NCBI RefSeq assembly: GCF_019654975.1
Contig: NZ_BPEW01000001.1
Span: 62,001-126,000 of the forward strand
Source: Shewanella sp. c952
Lineage (GTDB): Bacteria; Pseudomonadota; Gammaproteobacteria; Enterobacterales; Shewanellaceae
DNA length: 64,000 nucleotides
Reading direction: 5' to 3'
Both the position numbers and the translations under genes were made by a program. The notes under the pieces are model-generated. The model made no database searches, was not told the DNA's origin, and saw nothing but the letters and a program-made list of their open reading frames with translations. This document shows positions 45,127 through 55,203 of the stretch, one piece after another. Every line of letters starts with the position of its first letter. Positions within the stretch are counted from its first letter, which is position 1.

Positions 45127-45831
45127 GTGAGTGAAAATATAGAGAGACGGAGGTTCCTTAAATGCTTAGGAGCCAGCTCTTTGATAATAGCGCCCTTAGG
45201 GTGCAGTTCAGTCAAAGAGGAGTCAGATGCAAATAAACCCCATTATGTGATGGTGTTTGATCAAAACAAGTGTACCGGTTGTGGTGAGTGTAAGGACGCT
45301 TGTAACGTGACCAATAATCTTCCTGATGGCAAATCACGGATGATTATGGAGCAGCAGTCAGGTGGCGTAGCAGGTGAGACTTGTCCTCACTGTGGTAAGA
45401 AGAACTGCGACTGTGAACGCAAGTATGTGCGGGTTTCGTGTCAACAATGTAAGAACGCTCCTTGTGTCACTGTCTGCCCAACTGGCGCAGCGCATCGTGA
45501 TGAGAAGACGGGCATTGTGACTATGGATGCTTCGAAATGTGCAGGTTGTAAGTACTGTATTGGCGCTTGCCCATACGATGCTCGATTCATCAACAAAGAG
45601 ACTGATGTTGCTGATAACTGCGACTTCTGCTTAAACACCAAGCTGGTGAAGGGTGAGCTTCCTGCTTGTGTACAGCAGTGCCGATACGATGCATTGATAT
45701 TTGGTGATGCGAACGATCCGACCTCTTATGTGAGCAAGTTGCTAAGAGTTAAAGATTCAGTGCGCATTAAGCCTGGCTTTGGAACGGAGCCGAGCTTGAG
45801 ATACATACCAATTGTTAAGCTGGGGGTGTAG
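45127..45831 (+). CDS. sirC: Fe-S electron-transfer protein, NrfC-like (SirC)
   Basis: 234 residues. A twin-arginine signal (RRRFLKCLG then a hydrophobic stretch) sends it folded to the periplasm. Four ferredoxin-type 4Fe-4S cysteine sets are seen: CTGCGECKDAC, CQQCKNAPCVTVC, CAGCKYCIGAC and the split CDFC...CVQQC. It passes electrons from the quinol-oxidising SirD to SirA. Start GTG 45127 is chosen because GGAGG ends 5 bases before it; the ATG at 45115 overlaps that site. Confidence 0.92.
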   Translation: MSENIERRRFLKCLGASSLIIAPLGCSSVKEESDANKPHYVMVFDQNKCTGCGECKDACNVTNNLPDGKSRMIMEQQSGGVAGETCPHCGKKNCDCERKYVRVSCQQCKNAPCVTVCPTGAAHRDEKTGIVTMDASKCAGCKYCIGACPYDARFINKETDVADNCDFCLNTKLVKGELPACVQQCRYDALIFGDANDPTSYVSKLLRVKDSVRIKPGFGTEPSLRYIPIVKLGV

Positions 45832-45833
45832 CG

Positions 45834-46781
45834 ATGGACGGAACTATTGATTTTAGCATGGGATTATCTCAAGGCATTGCGTGGCCTTGGCCAATTGCCG
45901 TTTATCTGTTTTTTGCGGGTATTTCTGGTGGTGCGCTAGCCACTGCAATATTTATCCGTTTCTATAAAAAGCAGACTGAGAATACCGCCTTTTACAAAGC
46001 GGCGGCGATTATCTCTTTTGTCACCATCAGCTTAGGCATGCTGTGTTTGGTTTTAGACTTAACTAATCCGCTGTTTTTCTGGCGAATTCTGGTCTACTAC
46101 AACCTTAATTCAGTCATGTCGATAGGTGTGATTGCGTTGACGGCTTATATCCCGTTAACGGCGGTCATTGCGCTATTAGCATTGGAAGATGAGCTACGTG
46201 CCATTCCTGCACTTAAAGTGTTAATGCCAATCATTGAAAAGCTAAAAGCAGTGCGTAAGCCAATGGAAGTGTTGGTGCTGATTTTGGCGTTATCTGTGTG
46301 TGCTTATACAGGTTTCCTTATCTCAGCACTTATTCGTTTCCCGATTATAAATACCTCGGTATTACCGGCGCTATTTATTGCGTCTGGGATCTCGGCTGGT
46401 GCTGCATCGGCAAAAATGTTGGCGGTGTCATTCTTTAAAGAAGATCTGCATAGCCAAGATATGAAGCTGTTACATGGTGCTGAATGGCCAATTATGTTCG
46501 CTGAAGCCATGTTCATTTTCATGATTGTTACTTCGCTGATGACGGGCAATGCGGGTGCACAAAGTGCGTTTGCGGCGTTCCATACTGGTGAGTGGGCTAA
46601 TGTGTTCTGGCTTGGTGTGATTGGAGTTGGTTTTGCAGGTCCACTGCTGCTGAACTTTGCTACCAGTAAGTCGTTTAGTCACTCTGCTAAGGCGTTTTAC
46701 GCTTCAGGTGTTTGCGCTGTGACAGGCATGATGTGTTTGCGTTTATTCATCTTGTATGCGGGACAAAACTTTGCCATTTAA
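45834..46781 (+). CDS. sirD: NrfD/PsrC-like quinol-oxidising membrane subunit (SirD)
   Basis: 315 residues with eight or nine membrane segments and the NrfD/PsrC pattern (WPIAVYLFFAGISGGALATAIF at the N-terminus). It oxidises menaquinol and hands electrons to the Fe-S protein encoded 2 bases upstream. Complete and in frame; the pair is probably translated together. Confidence 0.93.
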   Translation: MDGTIDFSMGLSQGIAWPWPIAVYLFFAGISGGALATAIFIRFYKKQTENTAFYKAAAIISFVTISLGMLCLVLDLTNPLFFWRILVYYNLNSVMSIGVIALTAYIPLTAVIALLALEDELRAIPALKVLMPIIEKLKAVRKPMEVLVLILALSVCAYTGFLISALIRFPIINTSVLPALFIASGISAGAASAKMLAVSFFKEDLHSQDMKLLHGAEWPIMFAEAMFIFMIVTSLMTGNAGAQSAFAAFHTGEWANVFWLGVIGVGFAGPLLLNFATSKSFSHSAKAFYASGVCAVTGMMCLRLFILYAGQNFAI

Positions 46782-46818
46782 TGTTCAAAGTTTGCTTGAC
46801 GGATAGCGAGTAGGTCAA

Positions 46819-46854
46819 CCCCAATTGCGCCGCCCCTGCAGGGTTGCAATTGGG
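46819..46854 (+). other. Intra-operon hairpin between sirD and nosL-like gene
   Basis: Stem CCCAATTGC/GCAATTGGG around a GC-rich loop, without a T run, in the 124-bp gap. It may mark RNA processing or partial termination so that the copper-module genes are made less than sirACD. Confidence 0.45.
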
Positions 46855-46905
46855 TGTTGTACCGAAAGTTAGCTAGATATTATGAAATAGAAATAGAGGT
46901 TATTA

Positions 46906-47391
46906 ATGAAAAAACTTTTGTGCTTGCTACTACTGCCTTTGTTATTTGCTTGTAGTCAAGGTGCCGATGACAACATGGTTTTAGAAGCGCCTGCTATTCA
47001 TGACCATGACCGCTGTCATATGTGCGGCATGATGATTAAGAAATACCCGGGTCCTAAAGGGCAAGTTCATTTGAAAGGTCAGCTGGTAACTCCAAAGTTC
47101 TGCTCGACTCGCGACATGTTCAATTTTGTGCTGCAAAGTGAAAACAAGCGTCAGGTAACTGAATTGTTTGTACATGACATGGCAAAAACAGATTGGGCGG
47201 ATCCTCAAGATAGTGCTTTTATTGATGCTAAAACCGCCTGGTATGTCTACGGCAGCAGTAAAAAAGCGGTGATGGGGCCTGCGGTGGCAAGCTTTGGTAC
47301 TAAAGAGGCTGCATTAAAGTTTGCCGAAGAGTTAGGCGGTATCGTGCTTAGTTATGATCAAATTGATACCAAGTTGCTTGCGGGTGAGTGA
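46906..47391 (+). CDS. nosL: NosL-like copper-binding lipoprotein
   Basis: 161 residues: lipobox LFAC, then a NosL domain with the copper motif CHMCGMMI near residue 43 and Met-rich segments. NosL delivers Cu(I) to the nitrous-oxide reductase system. No nosZ is in this window; here it precedes a NosDFY set in a sulfite reductase operon, and SirA-type enzymes carry a Cu(I), so copper loading of SirA is the likely job (inference). Confidence 0.9.
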   Translation: MKKLLCLLLLPLLFACSQGADDNMVLEAPAIHDHDRCHMCGMMIKKYPGPKGQVHLKGQLVTPKFCSTRDMFNFVLQSENKRQVTELFVHDMAKTDWADPQDSAFIDAKTAWYVYGSSKKAVMGPAVASFGTKEAALKFAEELGGIVLSYDQIDTKLLAGE

Positions 47392-47411
47392 GTAGACTTA
47401 GGTTAGGTGCT

Positions 47412-48743
47412 ATGACGAAATTAACGGTTGTCTCGGTTTCAATCCTGTTGATTGCAAGCGCACTGCTAAGCAACGACTCGATGGCTGCGACATGGACCGT
47501 AAATAATAGTCATGACTTACAGCAGCAATTAACTCAAGCAAGTATTGGCGACACTATTATTTTAAATGCTGGCCGTTATCAGGGAAATTTTGAAATAGCC
47601 AAAGCCCTCACAATTAGCGGTGAACATGGAGCCGTTATTGATGCCAAGGGGCTGGGCAGTGCAATAAAAGTCAGTGCTAATGATGTCACGATTGAAGGTC
47701 TTAGGATTGAGAGCTGGGGCAGTGACCTGTATGAACGTGATGCCGGTATTTTGGTTATGGAGCAAAGCCGCAATATCAAGATAATGCACAACAACCTGCA
47801 AGGGGACGGCTTTGGGGTTCGTGCAGATCACAGTGAACAACTGGTAATACGTCACAACCAAATTCGCGGCAACTCCCAGCTGCATGTGCTTGATCGAGGG
47901 GATGGTATTCATCTTGATAGAGTGCAGCAAGCAATGATTGAGTATAACCAGATTGAACATGTTAGAGACGGTGTTTATATCGAGTCTAGCAAAGGCAGTT
48001 TAGTGGCAAATAACCACTTTTATCATCAGCAATACGGTATTCATTACATGTATAGCGAACATGACGAAGCCTACGGTAATCATAGTGAGAATGTCAGTGG
48101 TGGTTACGCGATCATGAGCTCTAAATTTGTCTATTTACATCATAACCGAGCAGAAAGTGCCACTGAGTATGGGGTGTTACTTAATATCACTAACGGTGCG
48201 CGTATTGAGTTTAATGTATTGCGTAATATCCATAATCCTCAAGGTCAGGAAGCTTTAGGCAACCAAGGTCGCGCAATGTTTATTTATGGCGCGTTAGATA
48301 ATGAAATCCGTGGTAATGAGTTTGCCTTGAGTGATATAGGCATTGCGATGGCAATGGGTGGAGAGAAGAATCGTATCTATGAGAATAACTTTATCAATAA
48401 TCTTACCCAAGTGAAGTATGTTGGCGACGAACTGCTGCAGTGGAGCCAACAGGGGCGTGGTAACTATTGGAGCAGCTATATGGGCTGGGATCATACTCAA
48501 GATGGCATTGGCGATCAGAGTTATCAACCTAATGACTCGATGGACAAATTGTTCTGGCGCTACCCTGAAGCCAAGTTTTTGATGAATAGCCCAGTGGTGT
48601 CGTTATTGCGCTGGGTCGAATCGCAAATGACGGTATTTACCGCTACGGGCATAAAAGATGATTTCCCTTTGATGCAACCTATTCAGATTAATCCAGCCGT
48701 CGTGTCGACAGCGTCTGCCAGCGAGCTCGCTTATGAACATTAA
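47412..48743 (+). CDS. nosD: NosD-like periplasmic beta-helix protein
   Basis: 443 residues: signal peptide (cut near SMAA) and a long CASH/NosD parallel beta-helix with repeated strands (DVTIEGLRIESWG, HNQIRGNS, NNHFYHQQYGIHYM). NosD acts with NosFY in copper-site assembly of N2O reductase. The start at 47388 (GTG overlapping the nosL stop) is an alternative that lengthens the signal. Overlaps the ATPase gene by 11 bases. Confidence 0.88.
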   Translation: MTKLTVVSVSILLIASALLSNDSMAATWTVNNSHDLQQQLTQASIGDTIILNAGRYQGNFEIAKALTISGEHGAVIDAKGLGSAIKVSANDVTIEGLRIESWGSDLYERDAGILVMEQSRNIKIMHNNLQGDGFGVRADHSEQLVIRHNQIRGNSQLHVLDRGDGIHLDRVQQAMIEYNQIEHVRDGVYIESSKGSLVANNHFYHQQYGIHYMYSEHDEAYGNHSENVSGGYAIMSSKFVYLHHNRAESATEYGVLLNITNGARIEFNVLRNIHNPQGQEALGNQGRAMFIYGALDNEIRGNEFALSDIGIAMAMGGEKNRIYENNFINNLTQVKYVGDELLQWSQQGRGNYWSSYMGWDHTQDGIGDQSYQPNDSMDKLFWRYPEAKFLMNSPVVSLLRWVESQMTVFTATGIKDDFPLMQPIQINPAVVSTASASELAYEH

Positions 48744-49725
48744 CCTTAATTCTGCTAGCCACAAGCCTGTTGTAAGGGTTGAGCATGTTGGTTTACGCTT
48801 TGGTGATTTCGAAGCATTGCAAGATATCAATATCGATATCTTTCAGGGCCAAACGCTTGCCTTACTTGGCCATAATGGCGCAGGGAAATCGAGCCTGATC
48901 AAGCTGGTTTTGGGGCTGGTAAAGCCAACGTCAGGCAAGCTAACGGTGCACAATGAATGTGATCAATCGAGTGTAAATCTGGGGTATTTACCCGAAGATG
49001 TCAGCTTTTATGACAAGTTGACCGGTCTTGAGGTGTTACGCTATTTCGCCGCACTAAAAGGTATTAATGACACCCGAGTAAAGCAATTAATTGAAGAGTT
49101 TGAGCTGGGTTATGCGCAGCAAAAACCACTAAAAACCTACTCAAAAGGGATGAAGCAACGCTTGGGCGTTGCGCAGGCGATTTTATCGCATCCAGATATT
49201 TTATTGCTCGATGAGCCAACAGTGGGGCTTGATCCACAGGCATCGCAGTTTCTTTATCAGAAGATAGATTCGCTTAAACAACAAGGCTGTGCTGTGATTG
49301 TTTGTACCCACGAACTGTCGATAGTCGAGAAGCATCTTGATAGCGCTTTACTGTTGGCTCAAGGTCGCAGAGTCGGCAGTGGAACCCTCGATGAGTTACG
49401 CCAAGCGAGTGGATTGAAAAGCCAAATCAAACTCGCTGATTTTGCTGGTACGCTGCAGCGCGATAGCTTTTTAGCTTCGTTTAGCCAAGGACAAAAGCTA
49501 CTGGTTGATAGTGCTGAGCGCAGCGCTGTGGTGGAATATTTGGTACAGCAAAAACAGTGCAGCGACTTTAGTGTTATCGAACCGAGTTTAGAGTCTATTT
49601 ACCATCATTGTATGTTGCAGCAAACGGATAGAGCTGAGCCAAGCAGAGTGGCTACAACGCAGAAAAGCTGGCGACAATCGCTACAGCAATTCCTTCGCCC
49701 AACGGTGAGTCAGAGTCCATTATGA
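48733..49725 (+). CDS. nosF: NosF-like ABC transporter ATPase
   Basis: 330 residues. ABC motifs: Walker A GHNGAGKSSL near residue 45, signature YSKGMKQRLGVAQ, Walker B ILLLDEPTVGLD, and switch His in CTHELS. The C-terminal 70 residues are an extension of NosF type. It energises the permease encoded next, which overlaps it by 4 bases. Confidence 0.92.
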   Translation: MNINLNSASHKPVVRVEHVGLRFGDFEALQDINIDIFQGQTLALLGHNGAGKSSLIKLVLGLVKPTSGKLTVHNECDQSSVNLGYLPEDVSFYDKLTGLEVLRYFAALKGINDTRVKQLIEEFELGYAQQKPLKTYSKGMKQRLGVAQAILSHPDILLLDEPTVGLDPQASQFLYQKIDSLKQQGCAVIVCTHELSIVEKHLDSALLLAQGRRVGSGTLDELRQASGLKSQIKLADFAGTLQRDSFLASFSQGQKLLVDSAERSAVVEYLVQQKQCSDFSVIEPSLESIYHHCMLQQTDRAEPSRVATTQKSWRQSLQQFLRPTVSQSPL

Positions 49726-50567
49726 ATAGCATACAGTTAACATCGCCAGTTTGGGTTATCGCTAGTAAAGAGCTGCGAGACAGTTTACGAAATCGTTGGA
49801 TACTATTTATGGGATGCATATTCATGATGCTATCTCTGTCAGTCACCTTTGCAGGAAGTGCGGTCACCGGTGAATTGGCGTTGCCTCCGTTAGCTAATTT
49901 AATGTCGAGTCTCTCAACTACCGCGGTATTTATTATTCCCTTAGCGGCAATTCTGCTCAGTTACGATAGTTTTGTTGGTGAGCAGGAGGCGGGAACTTTA
50001 CTGTTGCTGTTGTCATATCCGGTCAGTCGTAGTCAGATATTAATGGGCAAACTTTTAGGTCACTGCTTGGTGATGTTTATCACCACTAGCTGTGCTTTTG
50101 GTTTAACGGCAATCTTATTGATTATGCTAGGTGAGCAATACGCGACCGATGAAGTGGTAAGTGTGTTTATGCAGTTTATTATCAGTAGTAACTTACTGGC
50201 GCTGACGTTTATTTTGTTAGGTTATATTGTCAGTATACGAGCAACAGAGAAAGCCAAGGCTGTAGCCGGACTGCTATTCGTTTGGTTTCTGTTAGTGCTT
50301 ATCTATGACCTATTGCTACTCACTGTATTGGTCTCTGATGTCGCGTTTATGGATAAGCCGCTGCTTAATATCTTAATTGCGCTGAACCCTACAGATCTTT
50401 ATCGAGCAATGAACTTAGTTGCCGTTGATGCCAAAGGCACGGGCGCTGCACTATCTATGATTGCTGATATCGATTTAAGTTTATCTGTGATGTATTTATT
50501 GATGTTGGGCTGGATCAGTAGTTTATTGTTTATTTCCCAAAAATTATTTAGCGGTAAACCGTTATAA
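49722..50567 (+). CDS. nosY: NosY-like ABC transporter permease
   Basis: 281 residues with six membrane segments; an N-terminal ASKELRDSLRNRWI cytoplasmic start and YDSFVGEQEAGTLLLLLSYPVSRSQILMGKL, typical of NosY/ABC-2 permeases. Forms the membrane part with NosF. Last gene of the sir/nos-type cluster. Confidence 0.92.
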   Translation: MNSIQLTSPVWVIASKELRDSLRNRWILFMGCIFMMLSLSVTFAGSAVTGELALPPLANLMSSLSTTAVFIIPLAAILLSYDSFVGEQEAGTLLLLLSYPVSRSQILMGKLLGHCLVMFITTSCAFGLTAILLIMLGEQYATDEVVSVFMQFIISSNLLALTFILLGYIVSIRATEKAKAVAGLLFVWFLLVLIYDLLLLTVLVSDVAFMDKPLLNILIALNPTDLYRAMNLVAVDAKGTGAALSMIADIDLSLSVMYLLMLGWISSLLFISQKLFSGKPL

Positions 50568-50798
50568 ATTGTTTTCTTTATTGAGTTTGGTTATGGCATG
50601 ATAGTGAAAAATTAGTGAGTGCTAATTCTGCGTGTTATTAATTATTTTTCATTTTGTGAACAACAACATACCGCTGTTAGCTATGACGAGCTAATTGAGG
50701 TTATAGTCACATTTAAAAATTGTTTCTATCATTATAATCCAGCGTAATGTGCCGGTTTAATTGGCCTACTCAATTGACGACATTCTAAGAGGTTAATC

Positions 50799-52076
50799 TT
50801 GCTAAAAGTTACTCCTTATCTGGAGCTAGATGAGCAGGCTAAACACCTGGTGGATCGTACCAATAACACCATCATTAGCCTGACGTTTTCAGAGTCTGCA
50901 GTGTTATATCAACTATTGATTGCAGATAGTGTTTGTAGCAAAGAAGCATTACTCGATGCTGGCTGGCCTGATCGTGTTGTTGCTGCCACATCTTTGACTC
51001 AATGTGTGAGTACTCTGCGTAAAAAACTGGAAGGCTACCCCGAAGTACAACTTAAAACCGTTGCTCGTCGAGGTTATGAGCTGCATGTTTCTGAGCGCTC
51101 TCATATAAAGATGCTTGCAGTGAATGATGCTGAGTCGATAAAAACGGCATTAATAGATGTCTCTATGATGGTTAAGGTCGCAGGCATATTAGTACTTTTG
51201 CTGCTGATTTTACTATTTTGGTATAGCAGTGATTATCACAGAACGGTCAAAAATGCTGGGCTTTGGAATGCTGATAAAAAAATGGCATTGAACATTGGGG
51301 GGACTAAAGAGATCGTACCTATGTTCTATAAGAATGACGTCGAGCATCTACACCACTCCATGTGGCAAAAGCACCTTGCCCCAGAAAGTAATCATCTAGA
51401 TAATTTCAAAGACTTTGAAGGTTTTAGCGCGACAGATGGGCGTAACTACTCGATGGCAGTTTGTCCTAATGTTGTAAAAGGCCAATGCTCCGGTCTTGGG
51501 TTAATGAATATTGCTGCGATAGATCTTAACCCCGCAGGGCTAAACATCAATCAGTTTGCTGAGCTTTCAGAGCGACTTGAGAAGCGTATTCGTTACAACA
51601 AAATTATCATTCCACACGGTAGTAATGACGGTGATATCACTGAGCATCATTACCATGCTGATGTGTATTTTCCTGTGGCTGGTGAACTCTTAGTCCGCGC
51701 AGATCTGAGTCTGTCTTTGATCTATGAAGGGGAAGATAGTGGCCAATTTTATTCGGCAACTTGTATTACCGACGAAGACTGTTTAACCACGCCAATTAAA
51801 TACAAAGTCCGTGGTACGTTTAAGCAGTACCAGCAGAAAATAAGCGGCATTGCAGTTGATGTGTTCCAAGTTAAGTTAAGCCAAAAAGAGTTTATTAAAC
51901 CTGAGACTGTAAGCCCGTCGGCAATGCACTTTTATAGAGCGATTAGAAAGCATGATATTACCGATGAAGAGCTGTATTTTTATCGAGTTTATACTGATGA
52001 GAAAAGTGCAGTTTGGATTACACCTGTTCTTGGCAGTATCGTGGCTTGGTATAAGTATGATCAAGTAAGAATTTAG
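50799..52076 (+). CDS. CadC/ToxR-like transmembrane transcriptional regulator
   Basis: 425 residues. An N-terminal OmpR-type winged helix (AVLYQLLIADS, KEALLDAGWPDRVVAATSLTQCVSTLRKKL, VARRGYEL) is followed by one membrane helix (about residues 128-148) and a periplasmic sensor domain of about 270 residues with paired Cys (CPNVVKGQC; CITDEDC). The start is TTG with AAGAGG 6 bases upstream. It may sense a periplasmic signal for the sulfite genes beside it; position only supports this. Confidence 0.88.
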   Translation: MLKVTPYLELDEQAKHLVDRTNNTIISLTFSESAVLYQLLIADSVCSKEALLDAGWPDRVVAATSLTQCVSTLRKKLEGYPEVQLKTVARRGYELHVSERSHIKMLAVNDAESIKTALIDVSMMVKVAGILVLLLLILLFWYSSDYHRTVKNAGLWNADKKMALNIGGTKEIVPMFYKNDVEHLHHSMWQKHLAPESNHLDNFKDFEGFSATDGRNYSMAVCPNVVKGQCSGLGLMNIAAIDLNPAGLNINQFAELSERLEKRIRYNKIIIPHGSNDGDITEHHYHADVYFPVAGELLVRADLSLSLIYEGEDSGQFYSATCITDEDCLTTPIKYKVRGTFKQYQQKISGIAVDVFQVKLSQKEFIKPETVSPSAMHFYRAIRKHDITDEELYFYRVYTDEKSAVWITPVLGSIVAWYKYDQVRI

Positions 52077-52097
52077 CCATTTAAAGAATACAGAAAT

Positions 52098-52135
52098 AAA
52101 AAGGGCGCTGATAATCTATATCAGCGCCCTTTTTA
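52098..52135. terminator. Bidirectional terminator
   Basis: AAAAAGGGCGCTGATA/TATCAGCGCCCTTTTT around a short loop, between converging regulator and fre genes. Confidence 0.88.
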
Positions 52136-52150
52136 TACAGCAACAAGCGC

Positions 52151-52861
52151 TTACTTTATAAAAGCAAATGCATCGCCGTAAAGGTGATCTTCTTCAACGC
52201 CAATACTGCGGAACACTTCTCTTGCTGCACCAACCATATCGAAACGGCCTGCAATATAGATGTCATAACCATTTAGGCTAACGAAATCAGCTTTAATCTG
52301 TTCAAGCAAGTTTGCTTGTTTGCCGTTCCAGTCAGCAGGCGCCTCTTCCACAACTGGCACAAAGTGTAACCAAGGGTGAGCGTCATGCCACTCACGAGCA
52401 ATGTCTTGGTAGTACATAGCGTCAGTTGTGCGGCAACCCCAATAAAGAGTCGTTTCAACGGTCTGCTCGAGTGCGATTTGGTGTTCAACAATACTTTTGA
52501 TGTACGAGAAGCCTGTACCGCCAGCAATAAGCAGGCGTGGACGCACACTGTCATGGCGTAGGTGGGCATCGCCGCCTGGTACTTCAATATCGATTGTACC
52601 GTTATTGGCTAAGCAATCTTTAAGACGCTCAACCACTTGCATAGGGTAGCTCTCGCTAACTGCGGCGCCTATGTGTAGCTCAATAGCTTGGCTATCAGGC
52701 GCTGATGCGATAGAAAATGGGCGTTTGTCTTTCTCACCCATGACGACGCAAAGGTATTGTCCAGCCTTAAAGTCAAAGGCTACGCTAGGCTTTAAAATAA
52801 CCTGAAATACCGCATCATTAAACGGTGCGACTTTTTCAATTGTACAGCTAATGGTGTTCAT
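52151..52861 (-). CDS. fre: NAD(P)H-flavin reductase
   Basis: 236 residues, matching E. coli Fre (233). Ferredoxin-reductase-like fold: flavin motif RPFSIAS near residue 46, nucleotide motif LLIAGGTGFSYIKSI near 112, and the C-terminal YIAGRFDMV. Supplies reduced free flavin. Directly downstream of ubiD, a usual arrangement in gammaproteobacteria. Confidence 0.95.
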   Translation of the reverse strand: MNTISCTIEKVAPFNDAVFQVILKPSVAFDFKAGQYLCVVMGEKDKRPFSIASAPDSQAIELHIGAAVSESYPMQVVERLKDCLANNGTIDIEVPGGDAHLRHDSVRPRLLIAGGTGFSYIKSIVEHQIALEQTVETTLYWGCRTTDAMYYQDIAREWHDAHPWLHFVPVVEEAPADWNGKQANLLEQIKADFVSLNGYDIYIAGRFDMVGAAREVFRSIGVEEDHLYGDAFAFIK

Positions 52862-52934
52862 CTTGATTCCTTGATGAGCTTCTCTTTGGAAGCTTATTCA
52901 ACATATTTTTGCACATTGCTTAGGCAATAGTACG

Positions 52935-54416
52935 TTATAGGGTTGGCGCGTCATCTATTCCTAGATCGCTCCAGATCTCATCGACTTTTTGTTTAACGGC
53001 TTCATCCATAACGATAGGAGTACCCCATTCGCGATCGGTTTCACCTTCCCACTTATTCGTGGCATCCATTCCCATTTTTGAGCCTAACCCAGCAACAGGT
53101 GATGCAAAGTCGAGATAGTCAATTGGTGTATTTTCGATCATTACCGTGTCACGCTTCGGATCCATTCTGGTGGTAATGGCCCAGATGACATCGTTCCAAT
53201 CTCGGCAGTTGACGTCTTCGTCGACGACAACAATAAACTTGGTGTACATAAACTGGCGTAAGAACGACCACGCTCCCATCATCACTCGCTTAGCGTGACC
53301 GGGATATTGCTTGCGAATTGAGATCACCGCCATACGGTATGAACAGCCTTCTGGCGGTAGATAGAAATCGATGATCTCTGGGTACTGTTTACGCAGGATT
53401 GGGACAAACACTTCATTGAGTGCCACGCCTAACATCGCTGGCTCATCAGGTGGACGGCCGGTGTAGGTGCTGTGGTATATCGCATCTTTTCGATGGGTAA
53501 TATGGGTCACAGTAAATACAGGGAAGGAGTCGGTTTCATTGTAGTAACCAGTATGGTCACCGTAAGGACCCTCTTCTGCCATCTCTTGCGGGTCGATATA
53601 GCCTTCCAAGATGATTTCGCTGGTGGCAGGCACCTCTAAATCACAGCTTATCGCCTTGCATACCTCGGTGCGTTCACCACGCAAAAGGCCGGCAAAGGCA
53701 TACTCACTCATAGAGTCTGGCACTGGCGTTACCGCACCTAATATGGTGACTGGGTCTGCACCTAGAGCGACGACCACTGGGTAGCGTTCACCTGGGTGTT
53801 TCTCTTTGAAATCTTTAAAGTCTAATGCGCCGCCGCGATGGTCGAGCCAGCGCATAATCAGCTTATCTTTACCGAGCAGCTGCTGACGGTAGATCCCGAG
53901 ATTTTGACGTTTTTGACGTGGGCCTTTAGTGATGGTGAGTCCCCATGTCACTAATGGTGCAACGTCACCTGGCCAGCAATGCTGGATCGGCAGTTTAGTG
54001 AGGTCGACCTCTTCCGCCGTTTTTATCACTTCTTGGCATGGAGGATTACGCACAGTTTTAGGCGGCATGTTGAGCGCTTGCTTAAACATGGGGATCTTTG
54101 AGATCGCATCTTTAAAGCCACGTGGTGGCTCAGGCTCTTTAAGGAACGCAAGTAGCTCACCGACATCGCGTAGGGCAAGAGGATCTTCTTTGCCGAGCGC
54201 CATAGCAACGCGTTTTGGCGTACCAAATAGATTCGCCAATACTGGCATGTCATTGCCAACAGGGTTTTCAAACAACAGAGCAGGGCCTTTTGAGCGCAAC
54301 ACGCGATCGGCTATCTCTGTCATTTCCAAATGAGGGTCGACGGGATGACTAATACGCTTAAGCTCACCATTGCTTTCTAGGTGCTCTATAAAACTGCGCA
54401 AATCCTTAAAACTCAT
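52935..54416 (-). CDS. ubiD: 3-octaprenyl-4-hydroxybenzoate carboxy-lyase UbiD
   Basis: 493 residues, near the usual 490-500. Removes the carboxyl group in ubiquinone synthesis using prenylated FMN. Recognisable are the N-terminal [18 protein letters not shown], the central [39 protein letters not shown], and the [13 protein letters not shown] active-site region. Followed by fre in the same direction. Confidence 0.96.
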   Translation of the reverse strand: MSFKDLRSFIEHLESNGELKRISHPVDPHLEMTEIADRVLRSKGPALLFENPVGNDMPVLANLFGTPKRVAMALGKEDPLALRDVGELLAFLKEPEPPRGFKDAISKIPMFKQALNMPPKTVRNPPCQEVIKTAEEVDLTKLPIQHCWPGDVAPLVTWGLTITKGPRQKRQNLGIYRQQLLGKDKLIMRWLDHRGGALDFKDFKEKHPGERYPVVVALGADPVTILGAVTPVPDSMSEYAFAGLLRGERTEVCKAISCDLEVPATSEIILEGYIDPQEMAEEGPYGDHTGYYNETDSFPVFTVTHITHRKDAIYHSTYTGRPPDEPAMLGVALNEVFVPILRKQYPEIIDFYLPPEGCSYRMAVISIRKQYPGHAKRVMMGAWSFLRQFMYTKFIVVVDEDVNCRDWNDVIWAITTRMDPKRDTVMIENTPIDYLDFASPVAGLGSKMGMDATNKWEGETDREWGTPIVMDEAVKQKVDEIWSDLGIDDAPTL

Positions 54417-54651
54417 AGGGGAATTCTCATCGCTATAAACTGTGATATGGCGCGCACTATAGCATTATTAACGTGGCCGTTAAACGCCTGTTCAGCAATG
54501 GAGAGTATGCTGGAAAAACAGCAGCGAATATATCAGCTATTTCCTCGGTAAATCCGCTGTTAAATGAGATTGGCGTTAGGGCTATTTAGGCGTAAAATAA
54601 GTCAATGCTTTATGTTTCGCTAATGTAATGTTGGCGTATAGGGGTATCATT

Positions 54652-55149
54652 ATGACGAATTTTGGTTTTCGCTTAGCAACGGCGCTCATACTGCTATTTT
54701 CGAGCTCTGCATTGGCGCAGCTGTCTATGCCATCATCACTTTTGGTTGTCAGTAACGTGAGTGTTGGTGTTGGTTGGGGCAGCGGCTGGAATTCAGGTTT
54801 CAATGATCCTTGGCGCTGGAATGTCGGCGTGTCTAACGGTTGGTACTCGTATCCTTATAGGGGCCGCCATTATCGTCCTGGTTGGGGATATTATGGCTCT
54901 CGTTGGGGCTATGCAGGCAATCGACATCTTTACCCTTATCGATACCAGCAGCCCAGTTATCGCCGCGCTGAACCTAAAGTTGTCGCACCGCCTGAAAGAG
55001 TCACCACCAGTGTGAGCTATGCAACTGGCTTAACGCATTTGCCTGAAAATGCCCGAGTTATCCAAAAAGATGGTCACACTGTTTACGAGTGGCAAGGGGT
55101 AGAGTACCAGTTTGACTGGAACACTAGAACCTACAATAAGGTTGATTGA
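54652..55149 (+). CDS. Gly/Tyr/Trp/Arg-rich secreted protein (DUF6515-like)
   Basis: 165 residues: signal peptide (cut near ALAQ), an aromatic/Gly/Arg-rich middle (YYGSRWGYAG, RYQQPSYRR) and a short conserved-looking end LPENARVIQKDGHTVYEWQGVEY. It resembles proteins labelled DUF6515, from memory. ATG 54652 with TAGGGG upstream is used. Function unknown. Confidence 0.75.
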   Translation: MTNFGFRLATALILLFSSSALAQLSMPSSLLVVSNVSVGVGWGSGWNSGFNDPWRWNVGVSNGWYSYPYRGRHYRPGWGYYGSRWGYAGNRHLYPYRYQQPSYRRAEPKVVAPPERVTTSVSYATGLTHLPENARVIQKDGHTVYEWQGVEYQFDWNTRTYNKVD

Positions 55150-55203
55150 ATTTTTGGCAATTGCTAGTAGCAATGAAGTATAAATAACAGGGAAGAAATA
55201 AGA

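Noticed and set aside
53929..54333. Open frame antisense to ubiD
   Set aside because: Shadow of a well-supported gene; no signal for translation.
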